Source: Chitinophagaceae bacterium (GTDB lineage: Bacteria > Bacteroidota > Bacteroidia > Chitinophagales > Chitinophagaceae). Taken from it: a DNA stretch of 64,000 bases. Of this stretch, positions 33,234 to 45,200 are shown in pieces. Numbering within the stretch: the stretch's first letter is position 1; every line of letters starts with the position of its first letter. The stretch lies in contig CANGIY010000007.1 in NCBI GenBank assembly GCA_947454235.1, positions 114,318 through 178,317 of the forward strand. Direction: 5' to 3'. Under the pieces are notes generated by a model that did no database searches, was not told where the DNA came from, and saw only the letters and a program-made list of their open reading frames with translations. Made by a program: the position numbers and the translations under genes.

Positions 33234-33359
33234 TGGGCAGTTTTTTTATAAATATAAAATAGCGAAATCAAAAATGAGTGTCGTTGTTTTGTAATATGAT
33301 TTTGGTTATAGACTTTTGTTGCTGATTTTAATAGGTTTATCGCTTAAATCGTTTCAGCA

Positions 33360-34769
33360 ATGAATTTAGTACATAAGTACAGCTTAGCTTCACTTCTCGT
33401 TTGTGCATTTTTAATGCAAAATGCATTCGCACAGGCACCGGGAGAGACAGATCCTTCAACTCCAACCTCGAAGGCAAAAAAAACGTATTCTCAGTTGCCT
33501 TTTGAGGGCATGGATATGACATGGCAGAATGGTTCTGACAGAAGAGATTCTTCGGTGTTGCAGGGTAAATATTTCACGCCGGCTATTCAGGTTGATGCAA
33601 ATTATACGTACTCGTTTGCCAACCCTAACGACCATACCGTTGTTGGTTCAACTGCATTGGCGCGCAACAATGAAATGGAGGTGTCTGCTGCCAATATAGG
33701 TGGCGACTTCTACTACAATGGTGCCAGAGGGCGCATTATGACTCAGTTCGGTACAAGGTCAACCATCATCCCTAGAAACGATTTGAGCATCTACCGTGGG
33801 CAGTATAGTTTAGATAATGCTTACAGGTACATCAGCGAGGCTTATTGCGGCTACCATTTTAATGTGCTGCATGGCTTAAACGTAGATGGAGGTATGTTCA
33901 TGTCGTATATCGGTTTGAACTCTTATTACCAGCAGGAGAACTGGGAATATCAGGCTTCATTTACATCTGATAACACACCGTGGTTTTTCAATGGGTTGAG
34001 GGCTCAATTGTTTCCTTCAAACCATGTGAAGGTGGAAGCGTGGATTATAAATGGTTGGCAGAGTTATGGTATGTTCAACGATATGCCTGGCTTGGGTGGT
34101 AATTTTACATGGTGCCCTAAGGAAAGCATCAAGCTTTTAACCAACGATTATTACGGCAGCGACGCAGCGGGCATTCCGGGCAGGAAGCGTTTCCATTCCG
34201 ATAATAGTTTCTTGATGCGTTACTATAAGTCTAATGCTAAAAAGGGTATTAGTCAGGCAGCATTTTCACTCACCGCTGATTTAGGTTTTGAAAAGGGTGG
34301 AGGAGTTAATGCTTTCAATGACGATGCAACGAAAGGCCCTAAGCAGTATTTTGGGAGTGTGATGTTTTACAACAGGTTGTGGTTTGCTCAAAACAAGCTT
34401 GCTTGGTGCATTGGTGGTGGCTGGATGACAAATCCGGGTCGTTACCTAGTTCTTGCGCCAACAGGAGATGCTAGCCCAATGCCGAACCCAAACAACCCTA
34501 CTACAACAGCAGGCTCGCATCCATTTACTGCAAACCCAGGCGATAAGTTCACAGGTTGGGATTGCTCGACTAACATTAGCTGGATGCCGAACAAGAATTT
34601 CGAATTCAGGCTTGAGTACGTACACCGCGAAGCTGACGTGCCGTATTTTGCCGGCAAGGGTGGGGTAACATCACCAACGGGTTACACTACAGGTTTGGCG
34701 AGCAGTTTTATGCCCGACTTGGTTAAAACAGAGGACAGAGTGATTATGGCGTTGTTGTTCAGGCTGTAA
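33360..34769 (+). CDS. outer-membrane beta-barrel porin (BBP2 type)
   Basis: A 469-residue outer-membrane protein with signal peptide (SLLVCAFLMQNAFAQ, cleaved near residue 25). The mature protein has alternating aromatic strands and the segments YISEAYCGYHFNVLHGLNVDGG, FMSYIGLNSYY..ENW.Y, SDNTPWFFNGLR and VEAWIINGWQSYG, which match the putative beta-barrel porin-2 family, and it ends in a strand terminating LLFRL. It should form a diffusion pore for unknown small solutes. An expression unit of its own, closed by a strong terminator. Confidence 0.82.
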   Translation: MNLVHKYSLASLLVCAFLMQNAFAQAPGETDPSTPTSKAKKTYSQLPFEGMDMTWQNGSDRRDSSVLQGKYFTPAIQVDANYTYSFANPNDHTVVGSTALARNNEMEVSAANIGGDFYYNGARGRIMTQFGTRSTIIPRNDLSIYRGQYSLDNAYRYISEAYCGYHFNVLHGLNVDGGMFMSYIGLNSYYQQENWEYQASFTSDNTPWFFNGLRAQLFPSNHVKVEAWIINGWQSYGMFNDMPGLGGNFTWCPKESIKLLTNDYYGSDAAGIPGRKRFHSDNSFLMRYYKSNAKKGISQAAFSLTADLGFEKGGGVNAFNDDATKGPKQYFGSVMFYNRLWFAQNKLAWCIGGGWMTNPGRYLVLAPTGDASPMPNPNNPTTTAGSHPFTANPGDKFTGWDCSTNISWMPNKNFEFRLEYVHREADVPYFAGKGGVTSPTGYTTGLASSFMPDLVKTEDRVIMALLFRL

Positions 34770-34793
34770 TTGCTGCATTAATATTTTACTGAA

Positions 34794-34821
34794 ATGCCCG
34801 GAAGGTTTTCCTGCCGGGCAT
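34794..34821 (+). terminator. intrinsic terminator of the porin gene
   Basis: An 8-bp stem ATGCCCGG/CCGGGCAT with a 12-nt loop is followed by TTGTTTTTT, 25 nt after the stop. Confidence 0.85.
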
Positions 34822-34862
34822 TTGTTTTTTAGCAACCGTAGTAGTTAAACAGTCTATTTTTA

Positions 34863-34870
34863 TATTTTTG
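34863..34870 (+). promoter_or_regulatory. -7 promoter box for the TMTC-like gene
   Basis: TATTTTTG, a perfect TAnnTTTG, lies 21 nt before GTG 34892. Confidence 0.5.
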
Positions 34871-34891
34871 TTTGTCCAGAATTGATTTAAA

Positions 34892-36607
34892 GTGAGTAAA
34901 CAAATTAAAAAAACACAACCGGTCGCTAGAACAAGCGCGGTAAACGAAGCGCGTAACACAGCGCCTGCCGCTCCCAAGGCATCGGGTAGTTTTTATACAA
35001 ATCCATATTTTTTGCTTTCAGCAATTGTTTTTTTGCTGTACGCCGGTTCTATAAAATTTGATTTCACCGAGCTTGATGATACAATTTTTATCAAAGATCC
35101 TCAGTTTGTAGCACTGCACGAAAGTTTTAACCATATTGGCGAGATTTTCACGCGTGGGCTTTTCAATGCGACAACTGACCCGTATTACCGACCGCTTTTT
35201 TCGTTCAGTATGATGGTCAATTATTCTGTTTCACAAACAGAAATATGGAGCTATCACTTGTTTAATATATTGTTCCACATTGGTAACGTGCTGTTGGTTT
35301 ACAAGCTGTTATGTAAAATACTAACTGATAAGTACCATGCTTTGTTACTAGCAGGTATCTATGGCGTTCATCCGGTTTTGAGTCAGGCGGTGGCATGGAT
35401 ACCCGGACGAAACGATACTATACTTGCTTTGTTCTCTTTTTCCTTTTTCTTAAAAATCATTGATTACAGCGATGAGAAAAAACCAATGGATTTGGTATGG
35501 TCAATAGTTTTGTTGTTAGGAGCATTTTTTACCAAAGAGACCGCTGTTTTTCTGCCTCCTGTAGGCTTTTTGATTTTGCTTTTAGGTAGAGGTAAAAAGC
35601 CTTTCGAGCGTGAAAGCCTCGTTCAGTATGGTGCCTGGGCTGGTGTATTTGTATTTTGGTTCTTGGTTAGGCGAAGCATAGTGGGTGAAAACTCTATGGG
35701 TGAAACAGGACAATTATTGGCCGATTTTATGCATCGTTCACCGTTGGTGATTCAATATTTGGGTAAGATACTTTTTCCTTTCAACCTCAGTGTATTCCCA
35801 ATTTTGGAGGATACTGTTTATTATTTTGGTTTCGCTGCGATAGCTGTTATTGGTTTTCTGCTGGCACTATCAAAACAAGTAAACTGGAAAATTGTAACCT
35901 TGGGTTTTGGTATTTTCATTGCCTTACTGATTCCTGCATTGTTACTTCCGGTTAAGCTCAATCAGCAAACATTCGAACACCGGCTTTACTTACCAATTGT
36001 TGGCATTTTGATTGTAATGTCCGAGACTATGTTGTTTAAGGGTGTTGAGCAAAAGAAATTACTCATGGGGACAGGTGGAGTCGGAATTGTGTTTGCATTC
36101 ATAAACCTTTTCATTCATCAACCTAACTTTAGAGATGCCAAAACATTTTGGGCGGCAGCAGCAAGAACTTCTCCTAATTCAGCCTATGCGAATATGATGT
36201 TGGCGGCCAGAACGCAAGATTTACCGACGTCTTACGTATTGTTTCATAAAGCTTACAAGCTCGATTCAAACGAAAAATACCTGAACTATTACTACGGTGT
36301 GATGTTGCAAAAGCAAGATTCGGTACTGGCATCGGGTAGGTACTTCCTCAAGGAGAAGAAAATATCGAATTATTACGAGTGCGATTTTTACCTTTCTCGC
36401 TACGCGATGGAATCGCATGATACAGTTGGGGCAATTAGTTACATGGAGGAGTTTAGGAAGAAAGAACCGGGTAATTCTATGGCATGCAACAATTTGTTGT
36501 TGATGTACATAACGGCCCGTCAGGTTGACAAAGCAAGGAACCTTGCTAGCGAAATGCAGGCTCACGGCATGCAGGTGCCACCGCAACTAATACAAGCTTT
36601 AAGGTAG
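34892..36607 (+). CDS. TMTC-like GT-C membrane glycosyltransferase with C-terminal TPR region
   Basis: A 571-residue inner-membrane protein starting at GTG, no closer ATG being available. After an Ala/Lys-rich cytosolic tail there are 9-10 membrane helices. The first loop has FDFTELDDTIFI (an acidic DD-type motif), then YRPLFSFSMMVNY, LFNILFHIGNVLLVYKLL, GVHPVLSQAVAWIPGRND, FFTKETAVFLPP and FEHRLYLPIVG. These match the GT-C O-mannosyltransferases related to eukaryotic TMTC/POMT, which use a lipid-linked sugar. The C-terminal 150 residues are TPR-like helices on the periplasmic side. It may glycosylate exported proteins, as Bacteroidota commonly do, but donor and target are inferred only from family. 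Confidence 0.78.
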   Translation: MSKQIKKTQPVARTSAVNEARNTAPAAPKASGSFYTNPYFLLSAIVFLLYAGSIKFDFTELDDTIFIKDPQFVALHESFNHIGEIFTRGLFNATTDPYYRPLFSFSMMVNYSVSQTEIWSYHLFNILFHIGNVLLVYKLLCKILTDKYHALLLAGIYGVHPVLSQAVAWIPGRNDTILALFSFSFFLKIIDYSDEKKPMDLVWSIVLLLGAFFTKETAVFLPPVGFLILLLGRGKKPFERESLVQYGAWAGVFVFWFLVRRSIVGENSMGETGQLLADFMHRSPLVIQYLGKILFPFNLSVFPILEDTVYYFGFAAIAVIGFLLALSKQVNWKIVTLGFGIFIALLIPALLLPVKLNQQTFEHRLYLPIVGILIVMSETMLFKGVEQKKLLMGTGGVGIVFAFINLFIHQPNFRDAKTFWAAAARTSPNSAYANMMLAARTQDLPTSYVLFHKAYKLDSNEKYLNYYYGVMLQKQDSVLASGRYFLKEKKISNYYECDFYLSRYAMESHDTVGAISYMEEFRKKEPGNSMACNNLLLMYITARQVDKARNLASEMQAHGMQVPPQLIQALR

Positions 36608-36640
36608 AATTCATTTAAAACTCATAAAAAGTGTAAATAA

Positions 36641-36676
36641 GAAAGCCCTCCGACTCTTGCGACTCGGAGGGCTTTC
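36641..36676. terminator. bidirectional intrinsic terminator
   Basis: A perfect 13-bp stem begins GAAAGCCCTCCGA, with a 10-nt loop. It lies between the convergent stops at 36607 and 36696. The tail is TTTA on the plus side and TTATTTA on the minus side. Confidence 0.8.
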
Positions 36677-36695
36677 TTTATGAATAGTAATTCAA

Positions 36696-37874
36696 TTACA
36701 TTTTCTCGATAACGATAGCGCTTGCGCCACCGCCGCCGTTGCAAATACCTGCTGCGCCGTATTTACCATTGTTTTGGTGCAATACGTTCACCAAAGTAGT
36801 AACAACCCTTGCGCCGCTGCAACCAAGAGGGTGACCCAATGAAACAGCACCGCCGTTCACGTTCACTTTTGATGCGTCAAGGTTCATCAATTGCATGTTT
36901 ACAAGACCTACCACGCTGAACGCTTCGTTCAATTCGTAATAGTTGATGTCTTCCATTTTCAAACCAGCTTTTTCAACTGCTTTAGGAACTGCTTTTGATG
37001 GAGTCGTAGTGAACCACTCAGGAGCTTGTTCAGCATCAGCAAAACCTACCACTTTCGCGATTGGTTTAATGCCAAGTGCTTCAGCTTTTTCTTTGCTCAT
37101 TAGCACCAATGCAGAAGCACCGTCGTTCATAGTACTTGCGTTAGCCGCAGTGACAGAACCGTCTTTTGTAAACGCAGGACGAAGAGCAGGGATTTTATCA
37201 AATTTAACGTTGAATGGTTCTTCGTCTTTTGAAATCACCAATGGATCGCCTCCTTTTTGAGGAATTGAAACCGGAACGATTTCATTTGCGAAAACACCTG
37301 TATTTACTGAGTTTTGGCTCCTTTTGTAGCTTTCAATCGCAAATGCATCTTGAGCTTCACGGCTAATGTTGTATTCTTTAGCGCACATATCAGCAGCATT
37401 ACCCATCATGTAGTTGTGGTACACATCAAGTAAACCGTCTTTTACAATACCGTCAATCAAAGTAACGTTACCATATTTGTTACCCCAACGAAGGTTTTCG
37501 TTGTAGAAAGGCACGTTGCTCATGCTTTCCATACCACCAGCTACGCACACATCAGCATCGCCAAGCATAATTGACTGAGCAGCCAACATGATTGATTTCA
37601 TACCACTTGCGCATACTTTATTGATTGTAGTACATGGCACATTATCAGGAACACCTGCAAAACGAGCAGCCTGACGTGCAGGAGCTTGTCCGAGGTTAGC
37701 CTGCATCACGCAGCCCATATACACTTCATTAATTTCAGAAGCATTGAGACCAATACGCTCCAATGCGCCTTTGATGGCAAATGAACCCAACTGAGTAGCT
37801 GAAAAACTCTTCAGCGAACCACCCCAGCTTCCTATCGGAGTACGTACCGCGGAAACTATGTAAACTTCTTTCAT
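36696..37874 (-). CDS. acetyl-CoA C-acetyltransferase (thiolase)
   Basis: A 392-residue cytosolic thiolase that condenses two acetyl-CoA or cleaves beta-ketoacyl-CoA. The nucleophile Cys88 lies in NKVCASGMKS, the activating His348 in GHPLGCSGAR, and the second Cys378 in ICNGGGGAS; NEAF and the start YIVSAVRTPIGSWGGSL are also family-typical. The length is normal. It stands alone with its own promoter (37893-37900) and no other beta-oxidation or ketone genes beside it, so the direction of reaction cannot be inferred. Confidence 0.93.
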   Translation of the reverse strand: MKEVYIVSAVRTPIGSWGGSLKSFSATQLGSFAIKGALERIGLNASEINEVYMGCVMQANLGQAPARQAARFAGVPDNVPCTTINKVCASGMKSIMLAAQSIMLGDADVCVAGGMESMSNVPFYNENLRWGNKYGNVTLIDGIVKDGLLDVYHNYMMGNAADMCAKEYNISREAQDAFAIESYKRSQNSVNTGVFANEIVPVSIPQKGGDPLVISKDEEPFNVKFDKIPALRPAFTKDGSVTAANASTMNDGASALVLMSKEKAEALGIKPIAKVVGFADAEQAPEWFTTTPSKAVPKAVEKAGLKMEDINYYELNEAFSVVGLVNMQLMNLDASKVNVNGGAVSLGHPLGCSGARVVTTLVNVLHQNNGKYGAAGICNGGGGASAIVIEKM

Positions 37875-37892
37875 GATTTAAAATTTGCGCCG

Positions 37893-37900
37893 CAAAAGTA
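37893..37900 (-). promoter_or_regulatory. -7 promoter box of the thiolase gene
   Basis: Read on the minus strand, TACTTTTG is a perfect TAnnTTTG, 18 nt upstream of the ATG. Confidence 0.55.
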
Positions 37901-38042
37901 TGAAAATAAAACCAAGCAGTTTTAAAGTTTTGCACAATGTGCATAGAGAAGTGAACAATAGAGGTAGAATGCGGCAAGGGTTACCTTGCAAGAGTGCTTA
38001 AAAATGTTCAATGAATAGTCAAAAAGAAATTCAGCAATCTCC

Positions 38043-38999
38043 CTACTCAACAACCAACTTTCCGCGTAAATCAAAAGACTCATTAAAGACCTTGTAGAAG
38101 TACACACCAGATTTTTGTAGAGACAAATCAAGTGAAGTAGTGTAATGGGTTCTTGTAACCAATCTGCCGGTTACGTCGTAGACTTCAATATTGGCCCCTT
38201 CTAATTCTTTGAATGTCGGCAAATTGAAAATGCCATTCGATGAAGGGTTTGGGGATGGTTTGAAATTATCATTGCTCGGTACTGTGTGTACGTAACCAGG
38301 AGTACAACCCGGAGTGCCGATTTTAATACTGTCTATTTTCCAGCCTGCATTATTATCAGCAATTGAATCGCTCAAAAAGCGGAAGCGTAATTGTAAATGA
38401 AGTGTAACAAACATTGGGAAACTACAGCCGGTAGTGGTGCTGTGCATTGGACCCACTCCAATACAATTCATGAACTGTATATAGGTTAATGTATTTGGAG
38501 AATCAGAAATGCCTGAAAAACCATGGGTGCCGTTAAAAAGCGTATCTGCAATTCCGTAAGAATTGATTGTAGGAAACTGATAGGTGCCGCAATCAAATAT
38601 ATTTTGCCACGTTGCACCTGAATCAGACGAATATTCAATAATACCTCCGTCTTTATTGCGGGTAGTATTGAATTTGTGCCAAACCTTGATAATCATATTA
38701 AATGTAGTTGCAGGAATGTCAAGCACAAAAGCTGAATTGATGTTAGTGCCATAATTTCCGGTGGTGTCGGTCATAATGCCACGGCTGCCTGTGTCAAGGC
38801 TGTTAAAACGTTTGTGCGTATTGCCTATTTGCCAAACATTCGACATAGATGTATCGACGATTATATTGCGAAAAGCAGTGTCGGTATGGAAATTATGAGT
38901 CTCGTAAAATACACTCAATGTGTCGCCAAAAACTGACTGGGCAAAGCTGTTTGGATTGTACGCAAGTAGCGTAAAAATGAAAATGAAAATCTTTTTCAT
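38043..38999 (-). CDS. secreted jelly-roll-like protein with T9SS domain
   Basis: A 318-residue exported protein with signal peptide MKKIFIFIFTLLAYNPNSFAQ (ATG 38999; the upstream frame is not needed). The middle contains WQNIFDCGTYQFPTINSYGI, FNMIIKVWHKFNTTRNKDGGIIEYSSDSG and LRFRFLSDSIADNNAGWKIDSIKI, the pattern of a MAM/concanavalin-like beta-sandwich that ends in GW-IDSI. The last 75 residues (PSPNPSSNGIF, YDVTGRLV, GKLVVE) are a T9SS type A sorting domain. No catalytic residues are apparent, so a binding role is likely. It is divergent from the M4 protease gene. Confidence 0.8.
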   Translation of the reverse strand: MKKIFIFIFTLLAYNPNSFAQSVFGDTLSVFYETHNFHTDTAFRNIIVDTSMSNVWQIGNTHKRFNSLDTGSRGIMTDTTGNYGTNINSAFVLDIPATTFNMIIKVWHKFNTTRNKDGGIIEYSSDSGATWQNIFDCGTYQFPTINSYGIADTLFNGTHGFSGISDSPNTLTYIQFMNCIGVGPMHSTTTGCSFPMFVTLHLQLRFRFLSDSIADNNAGWKIDSIKIGTPGCTPGYVHTVPSNDNFKPSPNPSSNGIFNLPTFKELEGANIEVYDVTGRLVTRTHYTTSLDLSLQKSGVYFYKVFNESFDLRGKLVVE

Positions 39000-39210
39000 G
39001 GTAGTTTGGGGGTTTAGAAAGTTAAAGATACAGATAATTGAATTCACGCATAACAACAAAAACGTTTTCTTTTTGTAAAATCAAGTTGATTCACAATATA
39101 TCTATGTGCGGTCAGTTGGAGAGGTCATAAAATATCAGGGTTAAAAAAATTTAATTCATTACTTTTGGACAGTAAACAAAGGTGATTATCGTTTTTAAAT
39201 TTACAATAGC

Positions 39211-42200
39211 ATGGTATTAAACACCCGGTTTTTTTCTGTACTCGCTACAGCAGCATTCGCATGCATAATCGGTAGTACTGCATTTGCGCAGCAAGGAAGT
39301 TCCAAAGGACTTGTCCAATCTATAGAGCGCAATTCAATTGATGGCACTCCAAAAACAATAGTACTGGGTGAAAACTCAAAATGGGGCGTCAAGGAAACCA
39401 ACAAGTTTTTCAATGAGTTTTTAGGTGTTGATGGTGCAAAAACCACCATGCAGTTGAAGTATTCTACTACAACTAAAATGGACATCACGACCGAACGGTA
39501 CATTCAATTTTACAAAGGTTTAAAGGTGGTTCATGGCGACTTTTCTTTAGTATCAAAGGCTGGAAAAGTAAGCTATGCTCAAGGTAATTTTTACGATATC
39601 AAATCTGAACTTTCCACAGCACCCGGTATCACCGAAGGTATAGCTTTAGGCTACGCACTCGAATACGTAGGTGCTGAAAAGTATATGTGGCAAATTCCTG
39701 CAATGGAAGCCCGCATTAAACGATTCTACCACAAAACCGATACTTCTTACACTCCTCATGGTCACCTTGTGTGGATTGAAGATTTGAAAAATGTTGGTCA
39801 GGGCGACCGTCACCTCCATCTTGCATGGGAGTTTGACGTATATGCACAAAAGCCATTGAGCCGTCAATTAATTTATGTTGATGCCACAACAGGCAAAATT
39901 CTGCACACAAACTCACTCTTAAAACATACAAGCGCTACAAGTCGCACGCTTTACAGTGGAACTGTTCCATTCAAAACGGCTAACACAGGTTCAGGGTATA
40001 TTCTTTATGATTCAACCCGTGGTGGTGGTGTTTACACTATGAATGGTAATTATGACTCTACAACCGCTTCTGCAACTGATTATACTTCAGCAACAAATAC
40101 ATGGCCTACATCAACAGCCGATACGCAGGCAATTGATGCGCATTGGGGTGCTGAGATTGTGTATGATTATTGGAAATTGGTGCAGGGTCGTCGTAGCTGG
40201 GATGACGCAGACGGTATTTTGATGTCGTACGTACACATAAAAGATGGTACAGCAGCAATGAATAATGCGTTTTGGGATGGGGCTGAAATGAACTATGGAG
40301 ATGGTACCGGCTTGTCATCAGGTGGCTTTAGGCCACTTGTGAGCCTTGATGTGGCAGCGCATGAAATTGGTCACGGTATTTGCCAGGCGACAGCAAACCT
40401 TGATTACAACCGTGAGTCGGGTGCTATGAACGAGGCATTCAGTGATTGTTGGGCTGCAACAATTGAAAACTATGGCAATCCACATGAAACTGATGCCATT
40501 GCAAAACAGACATGGAAAATAGGTGAAGAAATAGCGGGTGGTTCTCCGCTAAGGAGTATGGACAATCCGCTTCTGCAACACGACCCAGCAACTTATGGCG
40601 GTACATATTGGAGAGACCCTTCAACAACAGCCTGCGCAACACCTTCATCATCAAACGATGAGTGTTACGTGCACACCAACAGTGGTGTATTGAACCATTG
40701 GTATTATTTTGTTGTTATGGGTGGTTCTGGTACCAACGATTTAGGTACGACTTACTCCGTATCAGGAATTGGTTTTAGTGAAGCTGCAAATATCTTGTAT
40801 CAAACAGAGTTAGCTTTATCAAATACTGCTGATTATGCAGCTTGCCGTGTTGCCTCAATCAATGCTGCAACTTTACTTTATGGTTCATGTTCTCGCGAAT
40901 GTCAGGCTGTAACTGATGCATGGCATGCAGTGGGTGTGGGGGCAGGTTTTACTCCTTGTACACCTCAAATCGGTTTCGTTAATCCGCATTTGACAATTTC
41001 AGAATATACAAGCTCAACAGCGTGCCCCGCTTCAAGAACTATTAACGTTGGAATGCGTGCATTTGGTACAGCTATAACCGGTGGCAGCCCGACGGTAAGC
41101 GTTTATGCTGCGGGTGGTACTGCCGTTTCTGGTGTCGATTATTCGTTGTCTTCAACTTCAATGACATTCACTCCGGGCGATACTTCAGTACATAATGCGG
41201 TACTTACATGGTTCGATAACGGTGTTGTTCACGATAGCAAAACGCTTATACTGGCATTTACATTGACAACAGGCGGTAGTACAACAACAATTGCTGCTAC
41301 TAACGATACAATGTTCCTGAATATTAATAACGACGATAGCGTTCCAATGGCGGGTGGTGTTGAATATCATACGCTTAACGTTGGTACTGCAGTAACAAGC
41401 AATACAACTTCAGCTTTTGCAGGTATTGGCAAACGCGGACATCCTGAATATCTTTTAACTGCCGCAGAACTTACTGCAGCAGGTGTTAGACCGGGAGTGC
41501 CTATTTCTCAAATTGCATTCAACATTACTACTAAAAACTCAACTGCTGCATTCATCAATTATGCTGTAGGTATGCTGAATACTTCAGTAACCGACTTGAC
41601 TGGTGGCTACGTCAATACATCGATGGTGTATTACGGAAATCACACTACTCGAGTGGGTACTGACTCGATAGATTTTAGTTCAAACTTCGTGTGGGACGGT
41701 ATAAGCAATGTAGCAGTTGAAATGTGTTACGGTCCGAATTCTACCAACTATACAGGCAATGACCAAATGAGCGGTGTTCAGGGTACAGTTGACGTAACTT
41801 TAGTGAATACTGCGACTTCTGGTACAACTTCTGGTTGCAATCTTGACGAATCAACGGCGACTTTATCTACCGCACGTCCAATCATGCGATTCAAACAAGT
41901 GGTTCCTCCTGCAAATATCGAGACAGCACTTTCAAGCACTCGCACTTGGGATGTTAAGGCAAATACAGAAGTGTATTTCTATAATCCAACAGACAGTCTT
42001 TTGATTGCTGGTTTGGATAGCCCTAACAATAATCTTGGTTGTGTGACTGCAACTCTTACCGGTGCAGGAAACGGATTTACTCCGGCTACGTTTAGCACTG
42101 GTAACAGGTCACTGAAGGAATTGACGATTACGCCAACAACAAGTGGTGCTACAACAACCTATAAGGCTACAATGTATATGACCAACACTGAAATGGCATC

Positions 42201-45200
42201 AACTGCTGCTTCTAGTTTATACTTATTAAAAACCACTGCTACAACAGATGCAGGTATAAATGCTACTAATACCATTACTATTGCTCCCACAGTTTTAACA
42301 GGTTCAACGTATGTGGCATTCACTGGTTCGTTTACAGGGTTTGGTCGTTACATGTTGGTTGATAGGGTGTATTGCCCATTCCCAATTGTAGGTGCTATTA
42401 CTGGCACTACATCTTTGTGTACAGGTGGTACAACGACATTATCCGATACAACAGTTGGTGGCACATGGACTAGTTCTTCTACCGGTGTTGCAACTATTTC
42501 TTCATCGGGTGTCGTTACTGCAGTGGGTACAGGTACTACTACTATTTCTTACGCTAAAACCAACTCTTGTGGTACCACTTATGCAACTGCAACTGTCAAT
42601 ATCGTATCCAGCCCATCAGCCGGAACCATTTCGGGTGCTACGGGAGTATGTACAGGTGCAACTACTACTTTATCAACAACAGGCACGGGAGGTACATGGT
42701 CGAGTGTATTCCCTGCATTCGCAACTGTTTCAGCTACTGGTGTTGTTACAGGCGTAGCACCTGGAGTTGATACTATTAAGTACACCGTTACTACAACGTG
42801 TGGCACTGCAATAGCGCGTTACGTTGTTACAGTAAGTGCCAGTCCAACAGCAGGAATCATTTCTGGACCATCAACAGTATGTACAGGTGCTACGGCTTCT
42901 TTGGCTACTACCGGAACGGGTGGAACTTGGTCTTCGAGCGCAACTGGCACGGCTACGGTGAGTGCATCAGGTGTTGTGACCGGCGTTGCAAGTGGTTCAG
43001 TAATCATTTCTTATTCTGTCACCAATTCATGCGGAACTGCTGTTGATACTCAGGCTATGGTTGTTTCAACTACGGCTTCAGCAGGTTCTATTTCAGGTGC
43101 ATCGTCAGTATGTACAGGTAGCACTATTACATTATCTGAAACAATGACAGGCGGTGCATGGAGCAGTAGTAATACAGCTTTGGCTACTGTGACTTCAGGC
43201 GGTGTTGTTACGGGTGTAACTGCGGGTTCAGTTACAATTAGCTATGCCGTTACCACTTCTTGCGGTACGGCTTATGCAACATATCCGGTTACAGTAAATG
43301 CCACTCCTAATGCAGGTACAATTTCTGGTGCGACTACTGGTTGTACTGGTTCTACTATAGGTTTAACTGAGACCGCAACAGGCGGCACATGGTCATCAAG
43401 TAACACTTCTATTGCTACTGTAAATGCTTCTGGCGTTGTAACTGCGGTGGCTACTGGCTCAGTTACCATTTCATATACAGTTACTACTGCTTGTGGAACG
43501 GCTACAGCTACACATGCAATGACAATCGGCACAGGCGGTGGTTCGGTGAGTGCAATCACGGGTCCTACTTCAGTGTGCGTAGGTAGTACAATTACTCTTT
43601 CTGATGCTACATCTGGTGGTACTTGGTCAAGTGGATCTACTGCAAATGCCACAGTTTCAGCGAGTGGTGTTGTTACGGGCGTTTCAGGTGGTGCTGCAAC
43701 TATTTCTTACGGTGTTACATCAGCCTGCGGAACAACTTATGCTACTTATAATATTACTGTAAATGCGTTACCAACTACGGGTACTATTTCAGGTTCTGCT
43801 ACTGTTTGTCTCAGTGGCACGACAACATTAACTGAAACAATTTCAGGTGGTACATGGTCATCATCAACACCTTCTGTAGCTACTATCAATAGTTCAGGTG
43901 TTGTAAGTGGTGTGTCAGTTGGTAGCTCTACTATCAGTTACGCAGTTACAAACGTGTGCGGAACTGGTTATGCAACATTTGCAATAAGCACGGTTACTTC
44001 ACCTACTGTATCGGCTATTACAGGTGGCACGACTACGTGTGTTGGTACCAGCGTCGCACTTTCTGATGCTACATCAGGAGGTACATGGTCGTCGGGTAGT
44101 ACTTCAGTTGCAACAGTTGATGGTGCGGGTAATGTGTACGGAGTTGCTGTAGGTACTGCGATTATTTCTTATACTGTTACCAATGCATGCGGAAGTAACT
44201 ATGCTACAAGATCGGTGAACGTAATTTCAAGTCCTTCGGTTGCTTCAATCTCAGGACCTTCAACAGCTTGTACGGGAACTACAATTACCCTTACTGATGC
44301 TACGACAGGTGGTACATGGAGCAGTTCAACTACTTCAGTTGCTACTATCAGCAGTACGGGTGTAGTAACTCCGGTTGCTGCAGGGTCAACGATTATTACT
44401 TATTCATTGGCTACCTCTTGCGGTACTGCCGCAGTAATTCATACTGTAAATGTTTACGAAACTCCGGCTCCTGCGGCTATTTCTGGCGCGTCGGGTGTTT
44501 GTCAGGGTAGTTCAATTACTTTAACAGATGCTTCAACAGGTGGTGTTTGGACAAGTAGTACTGCTTCGGTTGCAACAATAACTTCTGGTGGGGTTGTTAC
44601 AGGCTTAAGTTCAGGCACAACTACAATTACATATTCTATTACCAACGTTTGTGGTTCAGCTTATGTGACTCATAGTGTAACTGTAACTGCATTGCCTGTT
44701 GCAGGTTCTATTTCTGGTCCTTCTTCAGTTTGTCAGCGTGCTTCAATTAGTCTTACAGCATCAGTTTCTGGCGGTACTTGGGGAACTTCAAGTGCTTCAA
44801 TTGCTACAGTTGATGCAGGCGGTGTTGTTACAGGTGTTAGCGGAGGCATGGCGAACATTATCTATACAATGACAAATGTGTGCGGATCAATATCAAACGC
44901 TAAAACAGTTACAGTTTACGCATTACCGACAACAGGTACAATTACTGGTCCTACAGCATTGTGTTCAGGTTCTACAGATACTATGCGTGGCTCTGTTTCC
45001 GGTGGCGTTTGGATGGCTTCTAACGGACATGCTACAGTAACATTAGGTGGTGTGATTACAGCCGTATCTGCGGGTATCGATACCATCTATCATATCTTCT
45101 CAAATAGTTGCGGTCCTGATTCTGCAATGCTTGCGGTTTCAATTGAAACAGGTTTTAGTTCAGGTGCACTAGGTGCTCTTGATACAGTTTGTTTGGGTGA

